The position numbers and the translations under genes are program-made. 44,813 nt of DNA from the NCBI GenBank assembly GCA_039805565.1, contig JBDLTZ010000194.1:1-44813 (forward strand). Direction: 5' to 3'. The notes below the pieces were generated by a model. The model searched no databases, had not been told where the DNA came from, and saw only the letters and a list, made by a program, of their open reading frames with translations. This DNA is from CALJIC01 sp039805565. Its GTDB lineage: Bacteria > Chloroflexota > Chloroflexia > Chloroflexales > Roseiflexaceae. Shown in pieces: positions 30,516 to 38,334 of this stretch (the stretch's first letter is position 1; each line of letters starts with the position of its first letter).

Positions 30516-32348
30516 TCATGACACCATGCCCACGAGTGCGGCCACCTGGCCCGCGTAGCGCCCCTCGAGCTGTTTGGCGGCGTACGGCGAGGCCGCGCGC
30601 ACCCGCCCTGCCTCGCAGGTCGAGCCGGCAAGCAGCGCGCGTAGGAGCGGCGCCAGCCCCTCCCACCGCTCGGCCGGGATCCACGCCGGACGCTCGAGGC
30701 TTGGCTCGGGTGGGGCCGGTGCGGCGGGCGGCGCGCAGATGAGCTGCGCGCCGCCCTGCCACCCAAAGCGTGCCAGGATGGCCTCCACCGATGGGAGCAG
30801 CGCCTCGGCCTCCAGCCGGTCTTCCGGCCTCCGGCAGACCACGGAGACAACGCCCTCCTCCACGCGAATGTCGATCCGTGAGACCACGTCACCGGCCCAG
30901 CCGCGCGCGCTGCGCCCCAGGGCGCCCAGGACTCTCTCGCGGAGTATCTCCGGCGCCAGCGGCGGCAATGGTCTGCACTCGTCTGAGGGATGGCCGGCGG
31001 GGGTGGCGCCCTCGTCGGCGATCAGCCCGTCCGCGCGCGCCTTGGCGATCACCTCGCCCCAGTCGACCACGTCCGAGCGCCTCGGCGCCTGGATCTTCCA
31101 GCCGTGCCGGCGGGCATCCCGCACCAGTGAGACCACCCATCCGCCGAGGTCGCGCACGCCCGGGCGCGCCTGTCCATCGCGGAGGGCGGCCTCGACGATC
31201 TCCAGTGGCGTGCCGGCTAGCTCGGCGACGATCGCCGGGCGGACGTTCAGCTCGCGCAATCGCTTGGCTGCCGGAGTTTGAGGTTCAGGTATGTGCTCGG
31301 GCTGGCGCGTCCGAGTTCTTCTTGGCTGCGGCGCCGTAAGGCACGACTCCAGTACATGATCAGTAGTGAGAGAAGTTCCACCACCTTGTTTTGTTATGTC
31401 TCGCTTTGTGGATGGTGGATTCTCTTGATTCCTTTGATTCTCTAGATTCCCTGTGGACATGTGCGGCGCAACAAAAGAAGGGACTTGAGGGCATTGGGAT
31501 GCCGTCGGGTGGTGCTCACGCTCTGGTACACGGCCGATCACCCCCCCGATCACCCCCCCGATCAGCTGCCCGGCGTAGTCGGCCGGGAGGAACAGGAGCG
31601 GCCGGCCGGTGTCCTCGGGTTGGGATGTCTGAACAGGTGCGGGGAGCCCGAGGCGCGCGAGCCCGAGCGGCGTGAGGGTGGCGGCGTCGGGGGTGGCGAG
31701 CGCGAGCTGGGATGCGTGTGCCAGGATGCGTTCATCGTCGGGCACCCGCCGCACCTCCGCGCCGCGCGCCAGCCCCCAGTCCAGGAGGCGCTGGGTCGGC
31801 GCGGCGTAGCTGAGAGCCGCCAGCGCGTAGGCGCCCACGTCGGCCAGGCCGAGCAGGGGGGCGGTGACCCAGCGCCGGATGTCGGCCGGGTGCTGCGGGT
31901 GCGGCGTGAGCCGGCCGATGTAGGTGTCGAGCAGCCGCCGGTCGATGCGGATAGCAGTGCGGTGGCGCGGCCGGCCGAGGGTGGCAGCGTCGAAGTCCCA
32001 GGCGCACGGCCGCCCGCGCACCACGCCCCACGCCGGGACGTAGCTGGTCTTGCGGCCCGGCTGCTCGGATGCGATCAGGTAGCCGGTGCGCGTGAGGCGA
32101 TCGAACGCCCGCCCCACCGCCCCCCGGCTGAGCGCTGGGTCGTAGGCTCTGGCATCGGCGGCTGAGAGCGGAATGGGGGCCTGGGCGACGAAGTACAGAC
32201 GCCCGATGAGGCACCACAGCCCGACGGCCACCGGGCTGTCGCGGTGGTCTGCGAGCAGCGCGGCGGGCACCATCAGGTAGTTGGTGGCGGGCGCGCAGGG
32301 GTGCGCCGGCGCGGGACGTGTCCCGCCGGGCGCGGCGTGTGCGTGCAT
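30516..32348 (-). CDS. large winged-helix protein, possible replication initiator
   Basis: A 610-aa protein. Residues about 20-110 look like a winged helix (SPVAVGLWCLIGRLYFV, then ALSRGAVGRAFDRLTRTGYLIAS). The middle is low-complexity: IGGVIGGVIG and ENQRNQEN, encoded by short DNA repeats at about 31420-31460 and 31540-31570. The C-terminal part has another compact domain (RELNVRPAIVAELAGTPLEIVEAALRDG) and a final alpha/beta part with CRRPEDRLEAEALLPSVEAIL. I do not recognise a family with certainty. The domain order and an iteron-like array upstream suggest a plasmid-type initiator or its chromosomal relative. Alternatives are a phage O-like protein or a transcription factor. The start at ATG 32348 has GAGGGAGC upstream. 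Confidence 0.4.
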   Translation of the reverse strand: MHAHAAPGGTRPAPAHPCAPATNYLMVPAALLADHRDSPVAVGLWCLIGRLYFVAQAPIPLSAADARAYDPALSRGAVGRAFDRLTRTGYLIASEQPGRKTSYVPAWGVVRGRPCAWDFDAATLGRPRHRTAIRIDRRLLDTYIGRLTPHPQHPADIRRWVTAPLLGLADVGAYALAALSYAAPTQRLLDWGLARGAEVRRVPDDERILAHASQLALATPDAATLTPLGLARLGLPAPVQTSQPEDTGRPLLFLPADYAGQLIGGVIGGVIGRVPEREHHPTASQCPQVPSFVAPHMSTGNLENQRNQENPPSTKRDITKQGGGTSLTTDHVLESCLTAPQPRRTRTRQPEHIPEPQTPAAKRLRELNVRPAIVAELAGTPLEIVEAALRDGQARPGVRDLGGWVVSLVRDARRHGWKIQAPRRSDVVDWGEVIAKARADGLIADEGATPAGHPSDECRPLPPLAPEILRERVLGALGRSARGWAGDVVSRIDIRVEEGVVSVVCRRPEDRLEAEALLPSVEAILARFGWQGGAQLICAPPAAPAPPEPSLERPAWIPAERWEGLAPLLRALLAGSTCEAGRVRAASPYAAKQLEGRYAGQVAALVGMVS

Positions 32349-32403
32349 GGGTACGATGCTCCCTCGAACACCGCCTGGGCATGGCAACGCATACCTACCC
32401 CGC

Positions 32404-32445
32404 CTGTCATGCGTCTTGACAGCGGGATGGCGGGTGTTCTATACT
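32404..32445 (+). promoter_or_regulatory. plus-strand promoter with overlapping operator
   Basis: -35 TTGACA (32416-32421), 18-bp spacer, -10 TATACT (32440-32445). An inverted repeat CTGTCATGCGTCTTGACAG (32404-32422) covers the -35 box. It reads rightward, away from the winged-helix gene, and no protein gene lies downstream on that strand. Confidence 0.75.
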
Positions 32446-32451
32446 GGCAGA

Positions 32452-32603
32452 CAGAACAAATCCACACCGGGGGTGAGGGGGGGGGGCCTTGAACCTTTTC
32501 CTGACTCGCGGGTGGTACACACCGGCCTCTCGACAGTAGCTTTGACGGGCAACCTGTCGAGGGGCTTCTGTATGTGTGTGGGCACCCCCCCCCCACCCCC
32601 GGC
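32452..32603 (+). ncRNA. candidate structured RNA or origin stem-loop
   Basis: Starting about 7 bp after the -10 box, a G-rich arm (32467-32486; CCGGGGGTG, A, ten G) can pair with a C-rich arm (32585-32602; ten C, A, CCCCCGG). Inside is a second stem, CCTCTCGACAG (32526-32536) with CTGTCGAGGGG (32554-32564), with one G-U in RNA. No open frame fits. It could be a regulatory RNA or a DNA hairpin such as a single-strand origin. The homopolymer runs deserve caution. Confidence 0.45.
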
Positions 32604-32768
32604 GAAGACTTGCGCGTCTGCACACCTGTACGAACGGCAGTCGAACAGCCGGTATCAGCGTCGTATTATGGCGCGGACATCGTGAGCTCCTCGGTGCGTG
32701 CCCCGGGTAGGTTCCCGGTAGCGGCAGGGTCTATAATAGATCGATTGTTCTGCCCACTCAAGAGGTTA

Positions 32769-32863
32769 TTTGCACCAATTTGGCTCGCGCCCCCGGTTTA
32801 TTTGCCTCATGTTTTGCCTCACCCCAGCATATGATTTGCATCAATTTGCCTCACTGACGCAAA
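32769..32863. repeat. iteron-like array TTTGCNTCA
   Basis: Six direct copies of TTTGCNYCA-like 9-mers start at 32769, 32779, 32801, 32813, 32835 and 32845. The intervals are 10, 22, 12, 22, 10 bp, symmetric and close to multiples of the helical turn. A seventh copy is inverted (TGACGCAAA, 32855-32863). The array ends 18 bp before the stop of the regulator gene. Such phased arrays are typical binding sites for replication initiators or regulators. Confidence 0.75.
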
Positions 32864-32880
32864 TAGCTCATGTGGTCGTG

Positions 32881-33858
32881 CTACTTGGCCGGTAGCGTGT
32901 AGATTCGATTCTTCGTCGCCCCGCGCGCCAGGAGCTGGCCCTCGCGCACCAGCCAGTCGAGATCGCGCTGGAGCGTACTGCGCGAGAAGCCGAGGCGCTC
33001 GATCAGTTCGTGCTGCCGCCACTCCGGCTGTGCCGTGAAGAGCGCCAGGATAGCCGCCGCGCGGTCCTCGCGCGTGACCACGTTCCGCTGCGCCTGCGAC
33101 TGCTCGACGCGGCGCGGGATGCGGACGCGGAACGAGTGCTTGTCGTCGTGGAACTCCGGTGCGCCCAGGTTCGTGTCACGCAGCGCATCGATCACCGCGT
33201 CGAGCCCCATGCCGAACTTCTCGATGTAGCCGGCGTGGAAGAGGAACTGCGCCAGCCCCGGGTTGCGCGCGAACTGGGCTGTCAGCAGCGTCTCAACCGT
33301 GATGCCGGCCGGGAGGCCGCCGGGCGAGCTCCACTCGATCGTGCGCGGGAACACCTGGATGCGGACCTGCGACCCGAAGAGGCTCAGGTCGCGGTGGACC
33401 ACCGCGTTGGTCGTCAGCTCGCGCAGCACGATCAGCGGGGTATCGAGCTCGCGCACCAGGCGGGCGCCCTCGAACTGGCTGAAGGTGCACTCGTCCTCGA
33501 GCGTCGCCACCGTCTCGTCGATCACCTGGAAGATCGGGCCGCGCATCTGCTGCACCTTCGAGCGCGTCGGGAGCATGCGGTCCTCGCGGTACAGCGCCAC
33601 GTCGATCCCGCTGGCCGTGAGCCAGCGCTCGGGCTCGCGGGTGAAGGCCAGCACCCCGGCCACCGTCGGCTGGAGCGCGTCCCCCGCCGCCACCACGCCG
33701 CCGAAGCGCAGCAGGTAGGCGCGCGCATCGAGCGAGCCCTTGTAGCGGTCGAGGCGTGCGCCATTCCGCATTGTCTTCTCAACCAGCTCCATGTCGAGGT
33801 CGTCGAAGCCCACGGCCGGGACAGGTTCGCGGTCGAACGACAGCTGCACGGTGGTCAT
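32881..33858 (-). CDS. ATP-binding HTH regulator (COG2865-like, no AlbA domain)
   Basis: A 325-aa protein. The central HATPase_c_4-type part has RELTTNAVVHRDLS, EWSSPGGLPAG and RNPGLAQFLFHAGYIEKFGMGLDAV. The C-terminal 60 residues form a winged helix (WRQHELIERLGFSRSTLQRDLDWLVREGQLLARG). Family members normally begin with an AlbA_2 (Schlafen-like) domain of about 130 residues; here the protein starts after it. The start ATG 33858 follows AAGGAG. It reads toward the iteron array. Confidence 0.8.
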   Translation of the reverse strand: MTTVQLSFDREPVPAVGFDDLDMELVEKTMRNGARLDRYKGSLDARAYLLRFGGVVAAGDALQPTVAGVLAFTREPERWLTASGIDVALYREDRMLPTRSKVQQMRGPIFQVIDETVATLEDECTFSQFEGARLVRELDTPLIVLRELTTNAVVHRDLSLFGSQVRIQVFPRTIEWSSPGGLPAGITVETLLTAQFARNPGLAQFLFHAGYIEKFGMGLDAVIDALRDTNLGAPEFHDDKHSFRVRIPRRVEQSQAQRNVVTREDRAAAILALFTAQPEWRQHELIERLGFSRSTLQRDLDWLVREGQLLARGATKNRIYTLPAK

Positions 33859-33877
33859 GGGGTGCTCCTTATGTGCG

Positions 33878-33893
33878 GGCCGGCGCGCCGGCC
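33878..33893. other. 16-bp perfect palindrome
   Basis: GGCCGGCGCGCCGGCC lies 20 bp upstream of the regulator start, in the divergent promoter region shared with the GH127 gene. It may be an operator or a leader hairpin. Confidence 0.5.
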
Positions 33894-33937
33894 GATGCTG
33901 GTGTGTCTGGACAAACCTGGGTCGTCTGTAGCCCCCG

Positions 33938-33946
33938 ATTATAGCA
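33938..33946 (-). promoter_or_regulatory. extended -10 promoter of the regulator gene
   Basis: Minus strand TGCTATAAT, an extended -10 element (TATAAT at 33938-33943), about 80 bp upstream of the regulator ATG. No good -35 is seen. Confidence 0.5.
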
Positions 33947-33974
33947 ACTTCGCGCCGCGAGACGCTGCGTGGGC

Positions 33975-34002
33975 TTGACAGGCGTGGAGGAAGTGTTTAT
34001 CT
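33975..34002 (+). promoter_or_regulatory. promoter of GH127 gene
   Basis: TTGACA (33975-33980), 16-bp spacer, TTATCT (33997-34002), 39 bp before the GTG start. It is divergent from the regulator promoter. Confidence 0.65.
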
Positions 34003-34040
34003 TCGAGGGCCAGCCGTACGCCACTGGAAGGAACACATCT

Positions 34041-35984
34041 GTGGAGATGACCCAGATACCCGCGGGCGACGCCGCCCGCCCGTCCCGCCGCTACACGCCG
34101 CTCACGCTGCCGCAGGTTTCGATCGACGACCCGTTCTGGTCGGTGCGCCAGCGCGTGAACCGCGAGCAGACGATCCCGCACATCTATCGCCAGCTGGCCG
34201 AGACCGAGCGGATCGATGCCTTCCGCACCGACTGGGATCCCTCGCCCGAGATCCGCGCCCGCCACCCCTGGGGCGGCACGCCGGTGATGTTCTGGGACTC
34301 GGACGTGGCGAAGTGGATCGAGGCCGCGGCCTACTCGCTCGCCACCAACCCCGACCCGGCGCTCGACGCGCTGCTGGACGAGGTGATCGCTCTGATCGCC
34401 GGTCGCCAGCTGCCGGACGGCTACCTGAACACCTGGTTCACCACCGTGGATCCGGCCAACCGCTGGGCCAACCTGCGCGACTGGCACGAGCTGTACGACG
34501 CGGGTCACCTGATTGAGGCGGCCGTGGCGCACTACGAGGCCACCGGCAAGCGCTCGCTGCTGGACGTGATGTGCCGCTACGTGGACTACATCGGTGATGT
34601 CTTCGGCGCGGAGGAGGGCAAGAAGCGCGGCTACTGCGGCCACCCCGAGATCGAGCTGGCCCTGGTGCGGCTGGCGGCGGCCACCGGCGAGCAGCGCTAT
34701 CTCGACCTCAGCCGCTACTTCGTGGATGAGCGCGGCCGGCAGCCGCACTACTACGACCAGGAGGCGGTCGCCCGCGGCGAGGATCTGGCCCGCTACCACC
34801 ACCGCACCTACGAGTACAACCAGGCCCACCTGCCGGTGCGCGAGCAGCCCCAGGTGGTGGGCCACGCCGTGCGTGCGGTCTACCTCTACAGCGCGATGGC
34901 CGACCTGGCGATGGCCGATGGGGACGTAGCGCTCAAGGAGGCCTGTGAGCGGCTCTGGACGCACCTGCTCACCACTCGCACCTATGTCATGGGCGGCATC
35001 GGCACCTCGCGTCACAACGAGGGGTTTACCGCCGACTACGACCTGCCGAACCAGAGCGCCTACGCCGAGACCTGCGCCGCGATCGGTCTGGTCTTCTGGG
35101 CGCAGCGCATGCTGGAGATGGGCCTGGACCGGCGCTACACCGACGTGCTCGAGCTGGCGCTGTACAACGCGGTGCTGAGCGGCGTGTCGCTTGACGGCGA
35201 GCGCTTCTTCTATGACAACCCGCTCGAGAGCGTCGGGACGCACCACCGGCAGCACTGGTTCGGCTGCCCCTGCTGCCCGCCGAACCTGGCACGCATCATC
35301 GCCGCGCTCGGCCAGTACGTGTACGCGCAGGGCGAAGACGAGGCCGTGGTGCACCTGTACGTCGGCGGCGCGGGCCAGTTCACGCTCGGCGGGCACCCGG
35401 TGACGATCCGCCAGCAGACGCGCTACCCGTGGGATGGCGCTGTGGCGCTGACAGTCGAGTCGGACGGGCCGGCGACCTTCGCGCTGCGTCTGCGGCTGCC
35501 GGCGTGGTGCCCCGCGCCCCGGGTCGCGGTGAACGGTGACCCTGTGGCGAGCGCGGCGGGGCCGGACGGCTACCTGCGCCTGGAGCGCGAGTGGCTCCCG
35601 GGCGACGTGGTGACTCTGGACCTGCCGATGCCGGTGGAGCGGCTCTACGCGCACCCGGCCGTGCGGGCGGACGTGGGCCAGGTGGCGCTACGCCGTGGTC
35701 CGATGGTCTACTGTGTGGAGCAGGCCGACCACAGCGCGCCGGTGAGCCGCCTGGTACTCCCGGCGGGCGCGGAGCTGGCGGCGCGCGAGGCGCCCGAGCT
35801 GCTCGGCGGTGTGGTGGTGCTGGAGGGGACGGCGGCGGCGCTGAGCGATGCCGGCTGGGAGGGGAGCCTCTACCGGACGAACCGGCCCTCTGCCGAGCCG
35901 GTCGCGCTGCGGGCGATCCCTTACTTCGCCTGGGATAACCGCACAGCCGGTGCGATGATGGTCTGGCTGCCAGAGGGGGCGTAG
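34041..35984 (+). CDS. GH127 beta-L-arabinofuranosidase-type glycosidase
   Basis: A 647-aa protein (HypBA1 has 658). The (alpha/alpha)6 barrel shows RDWHELYDAGHLIEAAVAHYEATG and the catalytic region. Key residues align with the zinc/thiolate site of HypBA1: E327 (HNEGF), E343 and C345 (YAETC), C411 and C412 (FGCPCCPPN). The C-terminal third is a beta-rich domain. No signal peptide, so it acts on imported oligosaccharides in the cytoplasm. Start GTG 34041 has GGAAGGA 7 nt upstream; ATG 34047 is an alternative. The MFS transporter downstream could import its product or substrate. Confidence 0.92.
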   Translation: MEMTQIPAGDAARPSRRYTPLTLPQVSIDDPFWSVRQRVNREQTIPHIYRQLAETERIDAFRTDWDPSPEIRARHPWGGTPVMFWDSDVAKWIEAAAYSLATNPDPALDALLDEVIALIAGRQLPDGYLNTWFTTVDPANRWANLRDWHELYDAGHLIEAAVAHYEATGKRSLLDVMCRYVDYIGDVFGAEEGKKRGYCGHPEIELALVRLAAATGEQRYLDLSRYFVDERGRQPHYYDQEAVARGEDLARYHHRTYEYNQAHLPVREQPQVVGHAVRAVYLYSAMADLAMADGDVALKEACERLWTHLLTTRTYVMGGIGTSRHNEGFTADYDLPNQSAYAETCAAIGLVFWAQRMLEMGLDRRYTDVLELALYNAVLSGVSLDGERFFYDNPLESVGTHHRQHWFGCPCCPPNLARIIAALGQYVYAQGEDEAVVHLYVGGAGQFTLGGHPVTIRQQTRYPWDGAVALTVESDGPATFALRLRLPAWCPAPRVAVNGDPVASAAGPDGYLRLEREWLPGDVVTLDLPMPVERLYAHPAVRADVGQVALRRGPMVYCVEQADHSAPVSRLVLPAGAELAAREAPELLGGVVVLEGTAAALSDAGWEGSLYRTNRPSAEPVALRAIPYFAWDNRTAGAMMVWLPEGA

Positions 35985-36013
35985 CGGCTTCTTCGGTAGC
36001 GCGCCGGTATCAG

Positions 36014-36049
36014 GAGAGGGGCAGGGGAGCATTGCTCCCTCTGCCCCTC
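36014..36049. terminator. stem-loop between convergent GH127 and MFS genes
   Basis: GAGGGGCAGGGGAGC pairs with GCTCCCTCTGCCCCTC around an ATT loop, 30 bp after the GH127 stop. No T-run follows on the plus strand. Confidence 0.5.
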
Positions 36050-36076
36050 GTGCTTAAGAGTGTGCAGAACTGATTT

Positions 36077-36128
36077 GTGACGAGTTTCACGACTGTCTGT
36101 ATGTACAGACACTTGTGACGAGTTTCAC
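36077..36128. repeat. alternating-palindrome array, locus 1
   Basis: Box A GTGACGAGTTTCAC (36077-36090; GTGA-N6-TCAC), box B TGTCTGTATGTACAGACA (36094-36111; 8-bp arms, 2-bp centre) and a second box A (36115-36128). A-to-A period is 38 bp. The last A box forms the final codons and stop of the MFS gene. It is nearly identical to locus 2 at 37347-37419. Confidence 0.88.
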
Positions 36129-37327
36129 GATCGAGTAGATGTGGGATGCTTTGTCGCCCACTGTGCCCCAAACGCCACAACCAGTGCGCAGGCCAGCAGC
36201 GCCGGCACGATCGCAAACGCGTCCGCAAGCCCGACCTGATCCGCCCGGTTCCCCAGCACCAGCGGTGCAGTGAGAATGGCGAGGCCGCCAGCCAGCGTCA
36301 TACGCGCGCTGGCTGCACCAGTGTGATGCGGCGCGGCCTCGACGGCGACCGATAGCGAGAATGGGTACAGGTTACCCACGCCCAGGCCAGCGATCGCCAG
36401 CCCGACGAGCGTAATGATGATGTGCGGCGCCTGCCAGAACAGGACAACCCCCACCATGCCGATGCCGAGCATCGTCAGTAGCAGCTGCGCCGGCTGGTAG
36501 CGCCGGGTCAGGACGCTGCCGAGGAACCGACCCACCAGCATCGAGAGGAAGAACACGCTCATCGCGGTGACGGCCAGCTCGATCGGTAGGCCGGCGACCG
36601 TGTGCAGGTAGTCGGCGGCCCAGAAGCCGATGCTCCACTCGACGGCGACGGACAGGCAGGCCACCAGCCAGTAGGCCCAGAAGATGCGCGGGAGGCGCTC
36701 CCGCGGCCCCTCGCCCGCCTCCCGCCGCGCCGGCTCAGGGACCGGCCGCCGCCCCTCGCTGACCAGCATGGCGATGAAGATCGGGATCGGTAGCAGCATC
36801 GCCGCCCGCCAGCCGAGGCCGCTGCCTACGGCCGCGCCCACCGCCAGCGGTGCGAGCATCGAGCATAGGCTGGCCACGATGTTCCCCTCGGTGAAGGCGA
36901 CCGCGCGCCGCGGCCCGTGGTGATGCGCCAGCGAGGCCTGCTGCGCGACGAGCACGAGCGTGCCCACGATGCCCATTGTGGCGGTGGCGGCGATCGTCAG
37001 GGTGACGTGCCCCCCGAGAACCAGCCCGATGGCTCCGACTGCCATTCCCGCCGCGCCTCCCCACAGCGCTTTATGGAACCCCAGCCGGCGGGTGATCACA
37101 TCGCCGAACAGCCCGATCGGCACCATGCCGGCGGCAAAGGCGCTCAGGTGCAGGCTGCCGACGACGTAGCTCAGGCCGAGCTCCTGGCGGAGGAAGGGCA
37201 TCAACGGGCCGAGAAGCGCCTGGAGGTAGGCGAAGTAGCCGAGGAGGAGATAGGCGGTCCAGGTGAAGCGGTCGCGGGTGAAAGAGGGGTTGGTGGCTGG
37301 AACCCCAGCCAGAGGCTGCGCTTCCAT
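36125..37327 (-). CDS. MFS transporter
   Basis: A 400-aa membrane protein with twelve helices. The N-terminal half starts WTAYLLLGYFAYLQALLGPLMPFLRQELGLSY and has GDVITRRLGFHKALW after helix 2. It belongs to the broad CynX/NimT or sugar-type MFS group. It sits between two copies of a 57-bp repeat, and its upstream region consists of the array itself. The stop codon lies within box A of locus 1. Together with GH127 it may form a small sugar-use cassette, though it is on the opposite strand. Confidence 0.88.
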   Translation of the reverse strand: MEAQPLAGVPATNPSFTRDRFTWTAYLLLGYFAYLQALLGPLMPFLRQELGLSYVVGSLHLSAFAAGMVPIGLFGDVITRRLGFHKALWGGAAGMAVGAIGLVLGGHVTLTIAATATMGIVGTLVLVAQQASLAHHHGPRRAVAFTEGNIVASLCSMLAPLAVGAAVGSGLGWRAAMLLPIPIFIAMLVSEGRRPVPEPARREAGEGPRERLPRIFWAYWLVACLSVAVEWSIGFWAADYLHTVAGLPIELAVTAMSVFFLSMLVGRFLGSVLTRRYQPAQLLLTMLGIGMVGVVLFWQAPHIIITLVGLAIAGLGVGNLYPFSLSVAVEAAPHHTGAASARMTLAGGLAILTAPLVLGNRADQVGLADAFAIVPALLACALVVAFGAQWATKHPTSTRS

Positions 37328-37346
37328 GAGCTACTTTCTTGTATTT

Positions 37347-37419
37347 GTGATGCGTTTCACGACTGTCTGTATGTACAGACACATGTGACGATTTTCACGA
37401 CTGTCTGTACGTACAGACA
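37347..37419. repeat. alternating-palindrome array, locus 2 (candidate centromere)
   Basis: Box A GTGATGCGTTTCAC (37347-37360), box B TGTCTGTATGTACAGACA (37364-37381), box A GTGACGATTTTCAC (37385-37398), box B TGTCTGTACGTACAGACA (37402-37419, a perfect palindrome). Both box types recur at exactly 38 bp. The last box ends directly against the parB stop codon. Box A contains GTTTCACG or TTTTCACG, equal to or near half of the standard parS site. Confidence 0.88.
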
Positions 37420-38334
37420 CTACTGGCGCGCTTCCTCTGGAGCCAGGGCCGCCACAAGCCGCTGGGCATCGAGCAACACCTGCTCCAGCGCGTCGCGCAC
37501 CAGCGCCTGCTCGTCCTCGCCCTGCGCCGCCAGACTCTCCCAGCGGGCGAGGGTGGTGCGTAGCAGCCGGATGTCACGGGCGACCAGTCGCCCTGCGGTG
37601 GGCTGCGTGGGGGCCAGCGCCAGCACCGGAGGCTCGGGCGCGTCCACCAGCTCACGCACGAGGGTGCGGACCTCCTGCGTCGTCAGCCGTCCCTCGACCA
37701 CCCCCGCGATCAGATCGCGGCGCGTGCTCGGATCGGGCACCTTGGCGATCTCCCGCGCCGCCCGCAGCGAGTCGGGCCGCTCCGCCACCATCCCCCGCAC
37801 ATCCTCGGGCGTCCGCAGCAGGGCGAGTCGGTCCTCGACGTAGCCCTTATCCTTTCCGATGCGCTCGGCAAGGCGCCGCACGCTGTAGCCGCGCTCGTCG
37901 ATGAACATCTGGAACGCCTCCGCCTCCTCGAGAGGGTCGAGGTCGCGGCGCTGGATGTTCTCGGCCAGCCCGATCTCGATCAGCTCATCGTCGGAGTGCT
38001 CGGCCACCTCGCAGGGTACCACCGGCAGCTCCGCGAGGCGCGCCGCGCGCAGACGCCGCTCACCGTAGACGAGCTGGAAGAACCCCGGCTCGCCCGGAGC
38101 GGGGCGCACGCGCAGCCGGCTCACAAACCCCTGGACGCGGATCGCATCCGCCAGCTCCTCCAGGTCGCGGAAAGACTTGCGCGCCTGAAACGGGTTCGGG
38201 CGGATGCGGTCGGCCGGCAGGTCCTGCACTACGGTGCGGCGCGGGGCCAGTAGCGCCGCCACCTCGCGCTGCCGCGCCAGGTCGTCCTCGGCCCGCGGGG
38301 CATCGCTGAAAAAGCCCTTACGCTTCGGCGGCAC
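37420..38334 (-). CDS. parB: ParB-family partition protein
   Basis: A 304-aa protein. The N-terminal ParB/CTPase domain has IRPNPFQARKSF, GFVSRLRVRP and VYGERRLRAARLA (GERRxRA motif), and AENIQRRDLDPLEEAEAFQ. The central HTH is YSVRRLAERIGKDKGYVEDRLALL. The C-terminal part is a presumed dimerisation region. It starts at GTG 38334 (GAGGAGGT upstream) inside the last codons of parA. It loads DNA at a centromere and stimulates ParA. The array at its 3' end is the obvious candidate site. Confidence 0.93.
   Translation of the reverse strand: MPPKRKGFFSDAPRAEDDLARQREVAALLAPRRTVVQDLPADRIRPNPFQARKSFRDLEELADAIRVQGFVSRLRVRPAPGEPGFFQLVYGERRLRAARLAELPVVPCEVAEHSDDELIEIGLAENIQRRDLDPLEEAEAFQMFIDERGYSVRRLAERIGKDKGYVEDRLALLRTPEDVRGMVAERPDSLRAAREIAKVPDPSTRRDLIAGVVEGRLTTQEVRTLVRELVDAPEPPVLALAPTQPTAGRLVARDIRLLRTTLARWESLAAQGEDEQALVRDALEQVLLDAQRLVAALAPEEARQ

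Larger units (their letters stand above)
32349..32880. other. origin-like intergenic region
   Basis: This 530-bp gene-free stretch holds a strong plus-strand promoter (32416-32445), a nested stem-loop region (32467-32602), a TATAAT (32732-32737) and a phased repeat array (32769-32863), in that order. AT content rises toward the right. It lies between the winged-helix gene, which reads away from it, and the ATP-binding regulator gene, which reads into it. Confidence 0.6.

Noticed and set aside
32281..32685. Plus-strand 134-codon frame in the origin-like region
   Set aside because: It begins inside the winged-helix gene, crosses the promoter and the G10/C10 runs, and has no ribosome site or recognisable domain.
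36077..37419. Canonical parS site
   Set aside because: The standard 16-bp TGTTTCACGTGAAACA does not occur in the window; only half-sites occur in box A.
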